A stretch of 64,000 nucleotides of DNA from positions 667,362 to 731,361 of the forward strand of contig NZ_KE386933.1 in assembly GCF_000429645.1 (NCBI RefSeq). The letters run 5' to 3'. The notes under the pieces were generated by a model. That model made no database searches, had not been told where the DNA came from, and was given only the letters and a program-made list of their open reading frames with translations. The DNA comes from Niveispirillum irakense DSM 11586 (lineage in GTDB: Bacteria > Pseudomonadota > Alphaproteobacteria > Azospirillales > Azospirillaceae). Below are positions 34,034 to 43,643 of this stretch, piece after piece (the stretch's first letter is position 1; each line of letters opens with the position of its first letter). The position numbers and the translations under genes were made by a program.

Positions 34034-34945
34034 TTATGCGCCAGACGCATGGCTCGACGGGAAGGTCTCGGCGACCTTCTTTACGAGGAAATCACGGAAG
34101 ACGGCAATGCGCTTGGAATGGCGCAATTCCTCCGCATAGACGAAATAGGCATCAATGCGCGGGCCGCTGATGTCGGGCAGTACGCGGACCATGTCCGGCT
34201 GGCCATCCACCACATAATCCGGCAGCGAGGCAATACCCAGGCCGCTCTGCACGGCGCGGAACATGGCATAGAGGCTGTTGACGCGCAGCGAGGTACGACG
34301 CTCCCCACCCGGCGGGTCACCCACATGCAGGGCCCAGTTGATGTTGCTGACCGGTGCCCGTGCTTCCGTCGGATAGGCGATCAGGTCATGCTGGTCCAGC
34401 TCTGCCACCGTCTGCGGCACGCCCCGCTTTTCCACGTAGGATTTGTGGGCATAAAGATGGACGCGCACCGTCATCAGATGGCGCTGGATCAGGTCGGGCT
34501 GGCGCGGCGCCGACAAACGGATGGCGATATCCGCCTCACGCATCGACAGATCCAGCTCATTATCGTCCAGCAGCAGGGTGAGCTGCACATCCGGATAAAG
34601 TGTGAGGAAATCCTTCACCCGCGGCGTCAGCCATGTGGAGCCGAGCGCGATGGTGGTGGTTACCTTGAGCGGCCCCTTCGGATGCTCTTTCGATTCGGAG
34701 AGCATGGCCTCCGTCATCGAGAGCTTGGCGAAGACTTCCCGCGCGGTGCGGTACAGCAGTTCGCCCTGTTCCGTCAGGATTAGCCCGCGTGCGTGGCGGT
34801 GGAACAGCGGCACATGGAGGCTTTCCTCCAGCGCGCTGATCTGCCGGCTAACCGCAGACTGGCTGAGATTCAGGGTTTCCCCCGCATGTGTGAAGCTGCC
34901 CGCCTCCGCCACAGCGTGAAAGACGCGAAGCTTGTCCCAATCCAT
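34034..34945 (-). CDS. LysR-family transcription regulator
   Basis: 303 residues. N-terminal HTH DWDKLRVFHAVAEAGSFTHA with SQSAVSRQISALEESL as recognition region, then a LysR substrate-binding domain. In related genomes this type of LysR gene is commonly found next to trxB, so it may respond to redox state; that link is from memory of genome context. Start at ATG 34945 (MDWDKL). It lies 315 bases downstream of the trxB stop in the same direction. Confidence 0.88.
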   Translation of the reverse strand: MDWDKLRVFHAVAEAGSFTHAGETLNLSQSAVSRQISALEESLHVPLFHRHARGLILTEQGELLYRTAREVFAKLSMTEAMLSESKEHPKGPLKVTTTIALGSTWLTPRVKDFLTLYPDVQLTLLLDDNELDLSMREADIAIRLSAPRQPDLIQRHLMTVRVHLYAHKSYVEKRGVPQTVAELDQHDLIAYPTEARAPVSNINWALHVGDPPGGERRTSLRVNSLYAMFRAVQSGLGIASLPDYVVDGQPDMVRVLPDISGPRIDAYFVYAEELRHSKRIAVFRDFLVKKVAETFPSSHASGA

Positions 34946-35260
34946 CGACCCGTCCCTAAAGAAAGTGGCGACCTCAAGCATACGTCAGGGGATCACCCCT
35001 CAACTGCCTGTGCCGGGCACGCCTCTTTGGCCGGATGCGGAATGCACCCGACGCATGGATGATATACAGCGACGTTCGCCAATGCTAGGGCTTGTCGCCA
35101 AAATATGCATTTGCCGCAAGGTATCGTATTGTTCTTGCAACAGGTTGCTACCTTTAAGCCACAGCGATGGGCTTAAGGCGGGGGAGAAGACCCCTGTTCG
35201 GGGGCGACTCAGGGTCGCTTTCCCCCCACCTTCCAACCATCGATTCGGCATCAGGACCGG
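34946..35260. other. lysR-trxB intergenic region
   Basis: 315 bases with no gene. It contains a small hairpin GCGAC-GTCGC (35204-35218) that may end trxB, and a stretch with TTGCCGCAAGGTATCGTATTG that could hold the lysR promoter on the minus strand. Nothing else is evident. Confidence 0.4.
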
Positions 35261-36214
35261 TTAATGCCCGGCCAGGAACTTCTCTACTTCCAAGGCGGCC
35301 ATGCAGCCCATGCCGGCGGCGGTGACGGCCTGGCGGAACACCTTGTCCTTTACGTCGCCTGCGGCAAACACGCCCGGAATGTCGGTGCGGGTGCTGTCCG
35401 GGTCGGTGACGATATAGCCTTCATCATCCATCCGGACCTTGCCCTTGAAGACGCTGGTCGCGGGATCGTGGCCGATGGCGACGAACACGCCGTCAAGGGA
35501 CAGTTCCGTGACGGCCTCTGTCTTCACATTGCGCAGGCGGACGCCCGTGACCTGCTTGGGGTCGGAGAAGCTGCTGCCGCCTTGGCCCAGGATTTCCTCA
35601 ATCACGCTGTCCCAGACCACGTCGATCTTCGGATTCGTGGCGACACGCTCCTGCAGGATGCGCTCACCCCGGAAGCTGTCACGGCGATGGATCAGCGTCA
35701 CCTTGGAGGCGTGGTGGGTCAGGTAGAGGGCTTCCTCCAGCGCGGTATTGCCGCCGCCGACCACCGCTACTTCCTTGCCCCGGAAGAAGAACCCATCGCA
35801 GGTGGCGCAGGCCGACACGCCGGCCCCCTGGTAATGCTGTTCGCCCGGAATGCCCAGCCAGCGGGCCTGGGCACCGGTGGCGATGATCACGGCGTCGGCG
35901 ATGAATTCGTCACCGCTGTCAGCCTTGCAGACGAAAGGCCGCTGGGTGAAATCGACATCGGTGATGATGTCGAAGAACATCTTGGTGCCATAGCGCTCCG
36001 CCTGGGCGCGCATCTGTTCCATCAGGTGCGGGCCTTCCACCGGATCGGCAAAGCCGGGGTAATTCTCCACATCCTTGGTGATGGTAAGCTGGCCGCCCGG
36101 CGTCATGCCCTGCACCATCACCGGTTCCAGGCTGGCGCGTGCGGCGTAGATGGCGGCCGTGTAACCGGCCGGGCCGGCACCAATGATCAAAACCTTGGAA
36201 CGGTGGGTCGTCAT
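35261..36214 (-). CDS. trxB: thioredoxin reductase
   Basis: 317 residues. FAD-binding GAGPAGYTAAIYA at the N-terminus, redox-active CATC (C136 and C139), NADPH-binding VVGGGNTALEEALYL and the C-terminal GVFAAGDVKDKVFRQ are diagnostic. It passes electrons from NADPH to thioredoxin. The start at 36214 (MTTHRSK) is chosen; the extended open frame upstream is not conserved in type. Divergent from the dsbD-like gene across about 260 bases, so both may share redox regulation. Confidence 0.97.
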   Translation of the reverse strand: MTTHRSKVLIIGAGPAGYTAAIYAARASLEPVMVQGMTPGGQLTITKDVENYPGFADPVEGPHLMEQMRAQAERYGTKMFFDIITDVDFTQRPFVCKADSGDEFIADAVIIATGAQARWLGIPGEQHYQGAGVSACATCDGFFFRGKEVAVVGGGNTALEEALYLTHHASKVTLIHRRDSFRGERILQERVATNPKIDVVWDSVIEEILGQGGSSFSDPKQVTGVRLRNVKTEAVTELSLDGVFVAIGHDPATSVFKGKVRMDDEGYIVTDPDSTRTDIPGVFAAGDVKDKVFRQAVTAAGMGCMAALEVEKFLAGH

Positions 36215-36473
36215 GACGGGAATGCTTCCTTGAAGCCGGCTGTCGCTGTTCGGGGTAACCGTTGCGGAGATGGGCATGGCCGGACGGCGCGACAAGCGTG
36301 CGCCGCTGGCGGGGCGGGGTTGCGACCCTAGCGGTAGAAGCATCACCATTCAACTGCCCAGGACCGCCGCGACGATGTGATCGGGGGCCGCAGACGCAAA
36401 CAGGTACGCTAAGGGGTAGCCCTTCGCCGTCGGCATGATTACATCATTGGCCAAACACGATGGATTGCTGCCC

Positions 36474-38612
36474 ATGTTCAAGCCGATCGCCCTGTCGCTG
36501 ACCGCCCTGGCCCTGCTGACCGCCACACCTGCCCTGGCGGCACCGGTCGCCAGCCAGCCCGGCGTGACGGAAAATGTCAGCACCCGGCTGACACTCGAGA
36601 CGGATGCGGTGGCCCCCGGCCAGCAGGTCTGGCTGGCCTTGACGCAGGATATAAGGGAGCATTGGCACACGTACTGGCGCAATCCCGGCGATAGCGGCAT
36701 CCCGACCTCCATTACCTGGACCCTGCCAGAGGGGTGGCAGGCGGGGGAGATCGTCTGGCCGGCGCCGCAGCGCTTCCCCATCGGGCCGCTGGTCAATTTC
36801 GGCTATGCCAACACGGTGCATATGCTGGTGCCGTTGACGGTGCCGGCCACGGCTGTGGTGGGCGAGCCGGTGGCCGTGAAGGCGACGGTCGATTATCTGG
36901 TCTGCGACGATATCTGCATTCCCGAATCGGTCGATCTGGACTTGACCCTGCCCGTTGCTGCCCAGGCCAGTGCGGAAGCGGCGGTCGCCCCCGTTTTCAC
37001 GGCTGCCCGCGCCAGCCTGCCGGTGCCCAGCCCCTATGAGGCGCGCTTCACGACGGAGGAGAAGGCCAACCGGCTGGTGCTGGCAGCACCTGGGCTGGAT
37101 CAGGGCAAAATCCGCGATGTCTTTTTCTTCCCGCATGATTATCAGGCGGCCGCGTCCAACGCGGCCCAGAAGCTGACCCTGACCGGGCAGGAACTGAGCC
37201 TGGACCTGGTGCCGGGCGGGGCGCTGCCCGCGGGGCCGGTAGAAGGCGTGCTGACCTTCACAGAGGACCTGGACGGCCAGTCCCTGCGCCATGCCTTCGC
37301 CATTAGGGCGGAACCGGTGGCGGCTGGTGCGGGCGGTGCCACGATCACCGGAACCGTTGGCGCAGGGCAGGGGGGCGGCACCACGCTTCTGTCCGCCCTG
37401 GTGCTGGCCCTGCTGGGCGGCATGATCTTAAACCTGATGCCCTGTGTCTTCCCCGTCCTGTCGATGAAGGCGATGGCGCTGATTGCCCATGGCCCGTCCC
37501 ATGCCCGCCAGCATGGGCTTGCCTATACGGCGGGCGTACTGGTCTGCTTTGCCATTGTCGCCGGGGCGCTGCTGGTGCTGCGTGCCGGCGGCGCTGCCAT
37601 TGGCTGGGGCTTCCAGTTGCAGGACCCGCTTGTCGTGGCGCTGCTGGCTTATGTCATGCTGCTGCTGGGCCTTTCCCTTTCCGGTGTTTTCACCATCGGG
37701 TCTTCTGTCATGGGTGTGGGGCAGGGGTTGGCCACGCGGGGTGGGCTGGCCGGCAGCTTCTTCACCGGTGTGCTGGCCACGGTGGTCGCCACGCCCTGTA
37801 CGGCGCCGCTGATGGGGACGGCGCTTGGGTATGCCATTACCCAGCCCTGGTATGTGGCCATCGGCGTGTTCATGGCCCTGGGCCTGGGCATGGCGCTGCC
37901 CTTCCTGGCACTGTCCTTCAGCCCCTGGCTGCTGCGCCACATGCCGCGTCCGGGCGTGTGGATGGACCGGGTGAAGCAGGTGCTGGCCTTCCCGCTCTAT
38001 GCCTCGGTCGCCTGGCTGGTCTGGGTGCTGTCGGTTCAGGCCGGGCCGGATACGGTGGCGGTGGTGCTGGCGGGTCTGGTGTTGATCGCTTTCGCCGCCT
38101 GGCTTTATGGTGCCACCCAGCATGCGGGCAGCGGTTTCTGGCGGGTGGGCGGCACCGTTGCGGCGTTGGCCCTGGTGCTGGTGGCCGGTATCGGCGCTGG
38201 CCGCAGTGCCGCCGTTGCCACGCCTGCGATGGCGTCCACTGCCACAGCCGCCGATGGTAGCCGGCATTTTGAGCCGTTCACCGAGGCGCGGCTGGCGGAG
38301 CTGACGGGCCAGGGCAAGCCGGTCTTTGTCAATTTCACCGCCGCCTGGTGCGTGACCTGTCTGGTCAATGAACGCACCTCGCTTTCTACCGACGCGGTGA
38401 AGGCGGCGATGCAGGATAAGGGCATCACCTATCTGAAGGGCGATTGGACCAACCGTGACGCCAATATCGCCCGCATCCTGGAAAGCCATGGCCGCAGCGG
38501 TGTGCCGCTGTACCTGCTGTATGTGCCGGGCAAGGCGGAACCGGAAATCCTGCCGCAACTGCTGACCGAAGGCACCGTGCTGGATGCGCTATCCGCCGTG
38601 CCTGCTGGTTGA
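36474..38612 (+). CDS. dsbD: DsbD/ScsB-type thiol:disulfide interchange protein
   Basis: 712 residues from ATG 36474, with signal peptide to about residue 22. The periplasmic N-terminal domain carries the cysteine pair DYLVCDDICIP. The central part has eight membrane helices with redox cysteines in LNLMPCVFPVLSMK and ATPCTAPLMG. The C-terminal thioredoxin domain has AAWCVTC. It moves electrons from cytoplasmic thioredoxin to periplasmic proteins. The large N-terminal domain is of the ScsB type rather than the E. coli DsbD type. Its neighbour trxB supplies the electron source, which fits. An earlier ATG at 36435 is less likely. A strong terminator follows. Confidence 0.92.
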   Translation: MFKPIALSLTALALLTATPALAAPVASQPGVTENVSTRLTLETDAVAPGQQVWLALTQDIREHWHTYWRNPGDSGIPTSITWTLPEGWQAGEIVWPAPQRFPIGPLVNFGYANTVHMLVPLTVPATAVVGEPVAVKATVDYLVCDDICIPESVDLDLTLPVAAQASAEAAVAPVFTAARASLPVPSPYEARFTTEEKANRLVLAAPGLDQGKIRDVFFFPHDYQAAASNAAQKLTLTGQELSLDLVPGGALPAGPVEGVLTFTEDLDGQSLRHAFAIRAEPVAAGAGGATITGTVGAGQGGGTTLLSALVLALLGGMILNLMPCVFPVLSMKAMALIAHGPSHARQHGLAYTAGVLVCFAIVAGALLVLRAGGAAIGWGFQLQDPLVVALLAYVMLLLGLSLSGVFTIGSSVMGVGQGLATRGGLAGSFFTGVLATVVATPCTAPLMGTALGYAITQPWYVAIGVFMALGLGMALPFLALSFSPWLLRHMPRPGVWMDRVKQVLAFPLYASVAWLVWVLSVQAGPDTVAVVLAGLVLIAFAAWLYGATQHAGSGFWRVGGTVAALALVLVAGIGAGRSAAVATPAMASTATAADGSRHFEPFTEARLAELTGQGKPVFVNFTAAWCVTCLVNERTSLSTDAVKAAMQDKGITYLKGDWTNRDANIARILESHGRSGVPLYLLYVPGKAEPEILPQLLTEGTVLDALSAVPAG

Positions 38613-38648
38613 GCCGGCGGAACCTGTACGACCAACCCGCGTTGAACA

Positions 38649-38680
38649 GGGGTGACCGCGCTGGCGGTCGCCCCTTTTTT
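38649..38680 (+). terminator. rho-independent terminator of dsbD
   Basis: GGGGTGACCGC (38649-38659) pairs with GCGGTCGCCCC (38664-38674), followed by six T. Confidence 0.92.
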
Positions 38681-38732
38681 CAACCTGCTGCGGTGGGAAC
38701 GCTATAACCATGCGGATATAACCCTGCCGGGC

Positions 38733-38760
38733 CTTGCGGATGTCGGGGTCGCTCCTTATC
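38733..38760 (+). promoter_or_regulatory. possible sigma-32-type promoter upstream of rpoH-like gene
   Basis: CTTGCG at 38733-38738 and CCTTATC at 38754-38760 at 15-base spacing resemble alphaproteobacterial heat-shock promoters. The match is partial. Confidence 0.3.
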
Positions 38761-38863
38761 TTAGAATGGTTCCAAGAAAGGAGCGGCATCCCCGGCGATG
38801 CGTCCGGTGCCAATTCCGGGCCGGATTTGCGCATCGCGCCGCGTCCAAAGGAGGACCGACGCT

Positions 38864-39778
38864 ATGGCGACCTATTCCGATACTGGCGACATGCTCCGTA
38901 CCTTTACGGTGCAGGCCAACCGTTTTCCTATGCTGCCGCCCGAGCAAGAGCAGCAGCTTGCCCGCGCCTGGGTGGAAAAACAGGATCGTTCCGCCTTCGA
39001 CCGGCTTGTGAAAAGCCATATGCGTCTGGCGGTCAAGATCGCATCCAAATATGCCCGTTCCGGCCTGCCGATCGCCGACCTGATTTCAGAGGCGAATATC
39101 GGGCTGGTGAAGGCTGTGCAACGTTTCGACCCGACGCGCGGCTTCCGCCTGTCCACCTATGCGCTGTGGTGGATCCGAGCCGAGGTGCAGTCTTTCGTGC
39201 TGCATAACTGGTCCTTGATCAAGGGTGGCAATACGGCGGCGCTGAAGCGCCTGTTCTTCAACCTGCGCCAGACCCAGCGTAAGCTGGGGATCGAGGATCG
39301 GGTGATGAATGATGCCGATGCCGCGCTGGTAGCCACCACGCTGGGCGCGTCGGTGGAGGAGGTGCGGGAGATGGAGCACCGCTTCTCCACGCCCGTCTCC
39401 TCCCTCAACGTGCCGGTGGGGGAAGAGGGTGATCATGAAGCCATCGACCTGCTGGCCGATGACCGGGACAGTGTGGAAGAGACGCTGGCGGAAAAGAGCG
39501 AGCTGAGGGCACGGCGCGCGTTGATGAAGGATGCGTTGACCGTCCTGGGTGACCGGGAACGTCATATATTCGCGTCGCGCAACCTGTCTGAACAGCCGGT
39601 GACGCTGGAAACGCTGGCCCGCCAGTATGGCGTCAGCAAGGAGCGTATCCGCCAGATCGAGAGCGGCGCTTACAAGAAGGTGGCCCGCCGGGTGCGGAGC
39701 AGTGCTGAACTGCCCGCCGGCCCAGTCCCGCCCATGGTCTCCAAACGGGCCCGTGGCGAGATGCGGATGGTGCAGTGA
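38864..39778 (+). CDS. rpoH: RNA polymerase sigma factor RpoH-type (sigma-32 family)
   Basis: 304 residues of the sigma-70 family group 3. Region 2 (SHMRLAVKIASKYARSGLPI, then GFRLSTYALWWIRAEVQSFV), the RpoH box TAALKRLFFNLRQTQRKLG and region 4 (VTLETLARQYGVSKERIRQIE) are in place. It directs heat-shock or stress genes. The ATG is set by AAAGGAGG ten bases upstream. Alphaproteobacteria often carry more than one RpoH; whether this is the main heat-shock sigma or a second one tied to oxidative stress is undecided. A hairpin follows at 39783. Confidence 0.92.
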   Translation: MATYSDTGDMLRTFTVQANRFPMLPPEQEQQLARAWVEKQDRSAFDRLVKSHMRLAVKIASKYARSGLPIADLISEANIGLVKAVQRFDPTRGFRLSTYALWWIRAEVQSFVLHNWSLIKGGNTAALKRLFFNLRQTQRKLGIEDRVMNDADAALVATTLGASVEEVREMEHRFSTPVSSLNVPVGEEGDHEAIDLLADDRDSVEETLAEKSELRARRALMKDALTVLGDRERHIFASRNLSEQPVTLETLARQYGVSKERIRQIESGAYKKVARRVRSSAELPAGPVPPMVSKRARGEMRMVQ

Positions 39779-39782
39779 TACA

Positions 39783-39810
39783 AGGCCGGCGGGTCCCGAT
39801 CCGCCGGCCT
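39783..39810 (+). terminator. hairpin terminator behind rpoH
   Basis: AGGCCGGCGG (39783-39792) pairs with CCGCCGGCCT (39801-39810). The T tail is weak (GTTCATTT). Confidence 0.65.
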
Positions 39811-39886
39811 GTTCATTTGCAGCACCCCCCTTTTTGGTGTAGCAGTCCCGCCATCGGCTTTGCCGCAATGCGAAAGAGGGATGGGG

Positions 39887-40711
39887 ATGAGCGCCACCGG
39901 ACAGATCAAACGCATCAGCGTGCCTGAGATTGCTGCCCGTAAGGGCGGTGAACCTGTCTCCATCTTGACGGCCTATTCCATCTCCATGGCCCGGCTGCTG
40001 GATCCGCATACGGATTGCCTGCTGGTCGGGGACAGTTTGGGGATGGTGCTGTATGGGATGGACAGCACCCTGTCCGTGACGCTGGACATGATGATTGCCC
40101 ACGGTGCCGCTGTGGTGCGTGGCTCGCAACGGGCCTGCGTGGTGGTTGACCTGCCCTGGGCAACCTATCAGGAAAGCCCGCAGCAGGCCTTCCGCTCCGC
40201 CGCCCGCGTGCTGGCGGAAAGCGGCGCCCAGGCTGTGAAGCTGGAGGGCGGGGAAGAGATGGCTGAAACCGTCGGCTTCCTGGTCCGTCGCGGCATCCCC
40301 GTCATGGGGCATGTCGGCCTGACGCCGCAGGCGGTCAATGCGCTGGGCGGCTACCGGGCGCGTGGCCGGTCGGATGCTGAACAGCGCAAGATCATCGGCG
40401 ATGCCCGCGCCATTGCCGATGCCGGCGCCTTTTCCATCGTCGTGGAAGGGGTGATTGAGCCGCTGGCCCGCCAGATCACCGAAAGCGTGCCCGCCGTCAC
40501 CATCGGCATTGGCGCCAGCGCCGCCTGTGACGGTCAGGTGCTGGTCACCGATGACATGCTGGGCCTGTTCAGCGGCTTTACGCCGAAATTCGTCAAACGC
40601 TATGCCGATATCGGCGACACCATCTCCCAGGCGGCAGAAGCCTATACGGCAGAGGTGCGTGCGCGCAGCTTCCCTGGGCCGGAACATGTGTTTCCGGTGA
40701 AGAAGAACTGA
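39887..40711 (+). CDS. panB: 3-methyl-2-oxobutanoate hydroxymethyltransferase
   Basis: 274 residues. Typical motifs: [14 protein letters not shown], metal-binding [27 protein letters not shown], then [18 protein letters not shown]. It makes ketopantoate for coenzyme A synthesis. The ATG at 39887 has GAGGG six bases upstream, better than the ATG at 39881 or the frame start at 39860. panC is not adjacent. Confidence 0.96.
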   Translation: MSATGQIKRISVPEIAARKGGEPVSILTAYSISMARLLDPHTDCLLVGDSLGMVLYGMDSTLSVTLDMMIAHGAAVVRGSQRACVVVDLPWATYQESPQQAFRSAARVLAESGAQAVKLEGGEEMAETVGFLVRRGIPVMGHVGLTPQAVNALGGYRARGRSDAEQRKIIGDARAIADAGAFSIVVEGVIEPLARQITESVPAVTIGIGASAACDGQVLVTDDMLGLFSGFTPKFVKRYADIGDTISQAAEAYTAEVRARSFPGPEHVFPVKKN

Positions 40712-40801
40712 GAGGGGCCGGGCCTATCGGTCCAATCTCCCTCAATCGCCGGGCGGGCGCATCCTTGCCCTTGGCTCCCGCCGCATGAGTGGCGGGCTGG
40801 G

Positions 40802-41671
40802 TCAGGCCCAGCCCAACCGGGTGTGATCGATGAACCGGGCAAGGGCTGCCGTCATCACGGCATCCCGCCGGTAAATGAGCTGGGTGGGGGCAACATCCCA
40901 CGGGGGCGGTACGGCATGGGTGGCGAGGGCGCCCGCCAGGGGTGACCGTTCCACCGCTGCCAGGGGCAGCAGGGAGAGGCCAATGCCGGCCGCAACCCCA
41001 CCGATAATCCCCTCCAGCGTGCCGAATTCCAGCAGGCGCGGGCGGCTATGCCCCAGGCCCGCCAGCAGCGCTTCCAGCCGTTCCCGGTATGCGCAACTGG
41101 CCCGGAAACAAAGCGCGGTTACCGGGTCCGCGCCCGGCGTCCAGCCCTTGCCAGCCGCTGTCACCACCACCATCCGTTCCTGACCGATATCGGCGGCAAC
41201 AAGATCGGGATGGTCGATGGGCCCGGCCACCAGCGCAGCATCCATCTGATAAGCCAGCAATTCCCGGATCAACATTTTCGTGCCGCCGGTCCGCAGGCTG
41301 ATGGTGACGTCGGGAAAGCTGCGGTGATAAGCAGCCAGTACTGGCGGCAGCCGGACCGCTGCCGTCGTCTCCATCGATCCGATGGAAATGGCGCCGGAGG
41401 GGTTGTCCGGGTTCAGCAGCTTTTCCAGGCTGGACCGGGCCGCTGCCAGCGAGGCGGCAACCTGCCTGGCATGCGGCAGCAAGGTTTCCGCCGCGCGGGT
41501 GGGCACCACACCCCGGCCATTGCGGTTGAACAGGCTGACACCCAGCCCCTTTTCCAGCGACCGGATACGCGCGGTCACATTGCTCTGCACGCAGTTCAAC
41601 CGCCGTGCTGCCGCTGTGACGCTGCCTTCCTCCACCACGGCGGTGAAATAGGCCAGATCAGTGCTGTCCAT
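40802..41671 (-). CDS. LysR-family transcription regulator
   Basis: 289 residues, N-terminal HTH (DLAYFTAVVEEGSVTAAARR, CVQSNVTARIRSLEKGLGV) and C-terminal effector domain. It is divergent from an MFS exporter gene with about 80 bases between, so it probably regulates it. The stretch ATCATCACTAAATTTGAT (41677 onward) has ATCA and TGAT ends and could be the binding site. The overall form resembles GltC/CynR-like regulators without a known ligand. Confidence 0.9.
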   Translation of the reverse strand: MDSTDLAYFTAVVEEGSVTAAARRLNCVQSNVTARIRSLEKGLGVSLFNRNGRGVVPTRAAETLLPHARQVAASLAAARSSLEKLLNPDNPSGAISIGSMETTAAVRLPPVLAAYHRSFPDVTISLRTGGTKMLIRELLAYQMDAALVAGPIDHPDLVAADIGQERMVVVTAAGKGWTPGADPVTALCFRASCAYRERLEALLAGLGHSRPRLLEFGTLEGIIGGVAAGIGLSLLPLAAVERSPLAGALATHAVPPPWDVAPTQLIYRRDAVMTAALARFIDHTRLGWA

Positions 41672-41751
41672 CGCATATCATCACTAAATTTGATTTCTTT
41701 TATCCTGACGTTTCATTTTTCATGATGTCAAGCCGGTGACATGCTGTGGTC

Positions 41752-42936
41752 ATGGAACGGTTGGACCAGATCATGAGCGAGCGGAATTTTTCCCCCTGGG
41801 GGCTGGCACTGGCCGGGCTGGCGGCAACCTTGCTGGGGCTTGGCTTTGGCCGCTTCGCCTATACGCCCCTGCTGCCGGCGCTGGTGGGGGATGGCTGGGT
41901 AACGGGGCCGCAGGGGGCCTTGCTGGGGGCCACCAACCTGCTGGGCTATTTCATCGGTGCCGTGGCGGCGGCGATGGCGGCGCGGCATGTCGGCTCCGTC
42001 CGGCTGCTTCGCCTGTCCATGGCGCTGACGGCCCTGTCGCTGCTGGCCTGCGCCTGGAATGGCGGGCTGATCTGGCTGGGTTTCTGGCGGCTGCTGGCCG
42101 GCATTACCGGGGCCTTCCTGGTGGTGCTGGCGGCACCGGTTGTGATGGCGGCGGTGCCGGCGGAAAAGCGGGCGCTGGTGGCTGGTGTGGTCTTTTCCGG
42201 CATCGGGTCTGGTGTCCTGATGGCGGGGTTTCTGCTGCCGGCAATGGCGGGTTATGGCCTGCCGCTCACTTGGGCAATGCTGGGCCTGATCGGTCTGGCC
42301 ATGACGGGGACGGTCTGGGGGCGCTGGCCGCGTGGTCAGGTGGTTCCCCCGGCGAAACTGACCGGCGGGTCACGCCCATTGCTGCTGTTCGCGCTGGCCT
42401 ATGGTGCCGACGGCATGGGGTTTGTGCCGCATACGCTGTTCCTGTCCGATTTCGTTGCCCGGGGGCTGGGGCAGGGGGTGGCCGCCGGCGGATTTTATTG
42501 GGCCTTGTTCGGCATTGGCGCCCTGGTTGGTCCCATGGCAGTGGCCCGGCTGGCCGGACGCCGTGGCTTCCCGGTCGCCTTTACCCTGGTGCTGGCGGTC
42601 AAGGCGGCGGCTGTGCTGCTGCCGCTCCTCAGTGTGGCGCCCCCACTCCTGGCCCTGTCGGCCTTTATCGTCGGCGCCCTGACGCCAGGCAGTGTGACGC
42701 TGGCTTCCGGCGTCGCCGGGCGGGTGGTGGGCCCCGCCTTCCATACGGCGGCCTGGGCGCGGATGACGGCCCTGTTCGCTCTGTTCCAGGCCGCTGGTGG
42801 CTATGGGCTGTCAGCCCTGTTCGCCGCTACCGGCTCTTATCTCCTTCTGTTCGCCATTGGCGGGGTGGTGCTGGGCCTGGGCGCCCTGTCCGCCCTTGCC
42901 GCCACCCGCCTTCTTGCCAAGGAAGCCTCGCCATGA
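41752..42936 (+). CDS. MFS transporter, YbfB/YjiJ family
   Basis: 394 residues, about twelve membrane helices. N-terminal LAGLAATLLGLGFGRFAYTP is characteristic of the YbfB/YjiJ branch of the major facilitator superfamily. Substrate unknown. Start at ATG 41752 (an ATG at 41773 is also possible). The stop overlaps the ATG of the glutathione S-transferase gene (ATGA), so drug or xenobiotic handling is plausible. The divergent LysR gene is the likely regulator. Confidence 0.86.
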   Translation: MERLDQIMSERNFSPWGLALAGLAATLLGLGFGRFAYTPLLPALVGDGWVTGPQGALLGATNLLGYFIGAVAAAMAARHVGSVRLLRLSMALTALSLLACAWNGGLIWLGFWRLLAGITGAFLVVLAAPVVMAAVPAEKRALVAGVVFSGIGSGVLMAGFLLPAMAGYGLPLTWAMLGLIGLAMTGTVWGRWPRGQVVPPAKLTGGSRPLLLFALAYGADGMGFVPHTLFLSDFVARGLGQGVAAGGFYWALFGIGALVGPMAVARLAGRRGFPVAFTLVLAVKAAAVLLPLLSVAPPLLALSAFIVGALTPGSVTLASGVAGRVVGPAFHTAAWARMTALFALFQAAGGYGLSALFAATGSYLLLFAIGGVVLGLGALSALAATRLLAKEASP

Positions 42937-43529
42937 AGCTCTATTTCTCCAAAGCCTCCCCCTATGCCCGCAAGATCCGCGTCCTGCTGCAGGAAAAGCA
43001 GGCCGGCGACCGGGTGGCTGTGGAAATGATCGACCCCTGGACCGACCCGGCAGCGCTGCATCAGGCCGTCCCCTCCGGCAAGGTGCCGGCTTTGGTGACG
43101 GATGAGGGCTGGTCGCTGGGGGAAAGCTGGGCCATTGCCGATTATCTGGACGAGGTGCTGCCCGGCCCCCGCCTGCTGCCCCCGGCGGGACCGGAACGAT
43201 GGCAGGCGCTGCGGCTCGCCGCCATTGCCCAGGGCATGCTGGATGCAGCCTTCACCAAGGTGATGGAAGGCCGCCGCGCCGAGGGGGAACGCTGCCCCGG
43301 CTGGATCGCCCGCCAGCAGGCGGCACTCGACCGGTCCCTGGCTTTGCTGGTAACGGAACCGATGCCGGCCCGCTTTGACATGGGCGCGCTTTCCCTGGCC
43401 TGCGCGCTGGATTATCTGCTGTTCCGCCTGCCCGATCTGGCCTGGAAGGACAGGGTGCCGGCCTGGGCGGACTGGTTCGCCGGGGTTGACCAGCGCCCCT
43501 CGATGCGGATCACTGATCCGCGCCTCTGA
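42933..43529 (+). CDS. glutathione S-transferase
   Basis: 198 residues. N-terminal thioredoxin-like domain MKLYFSKASPYARKIRVLLQ with a candidate catalytic Ser/Tyr in the first ten residues and GKVPALVTDEGWSLGESWAI (cis-Pro and glutathione-binding ES), then a helical C-terminal domain. Conjugates glutathione to electrophiles. Overlaps the MFS stop, so it is co-translated with the exporter; together they may detoxify and export a compound. Confidence 0.9.
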   Translation: MKLYFSKASPYARKIRVLLQEKQAGDRVAVEMIDPWTDPAALHQAVPSGKVPALVTDEGWSLGESWAIADYLDEVLPGPRLLPPAGPERWQALRLAAIAQGMLDAAFTKVMEGRRAEGERCPGWIARQQAALDRSLALLVTEPMPARFDMGALSLACALDYLLFRLPDLAWKDRVPAWADWFAGVDQRPSMRITDPRL

Positions 43530-43643
43530 CGATTTTCAAAAATTTTCGTGGGGTCATGTCACATCCGGCACCCGTCCGCTCGTCTTGGGACTGAATGCAA
43601 CCATTCATCCCGGGATGTGAGGATGGATTTAAGGAGAAGAGAC

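Noticed and set aside
41736..43529. 597-residue frame reading through the MFS gene into the GST gene
   Set aside because: In the MFS region it is out of frame and Gly/Ala/Arg-rich; only its last part is the GST, which has its own ATG at 42933.
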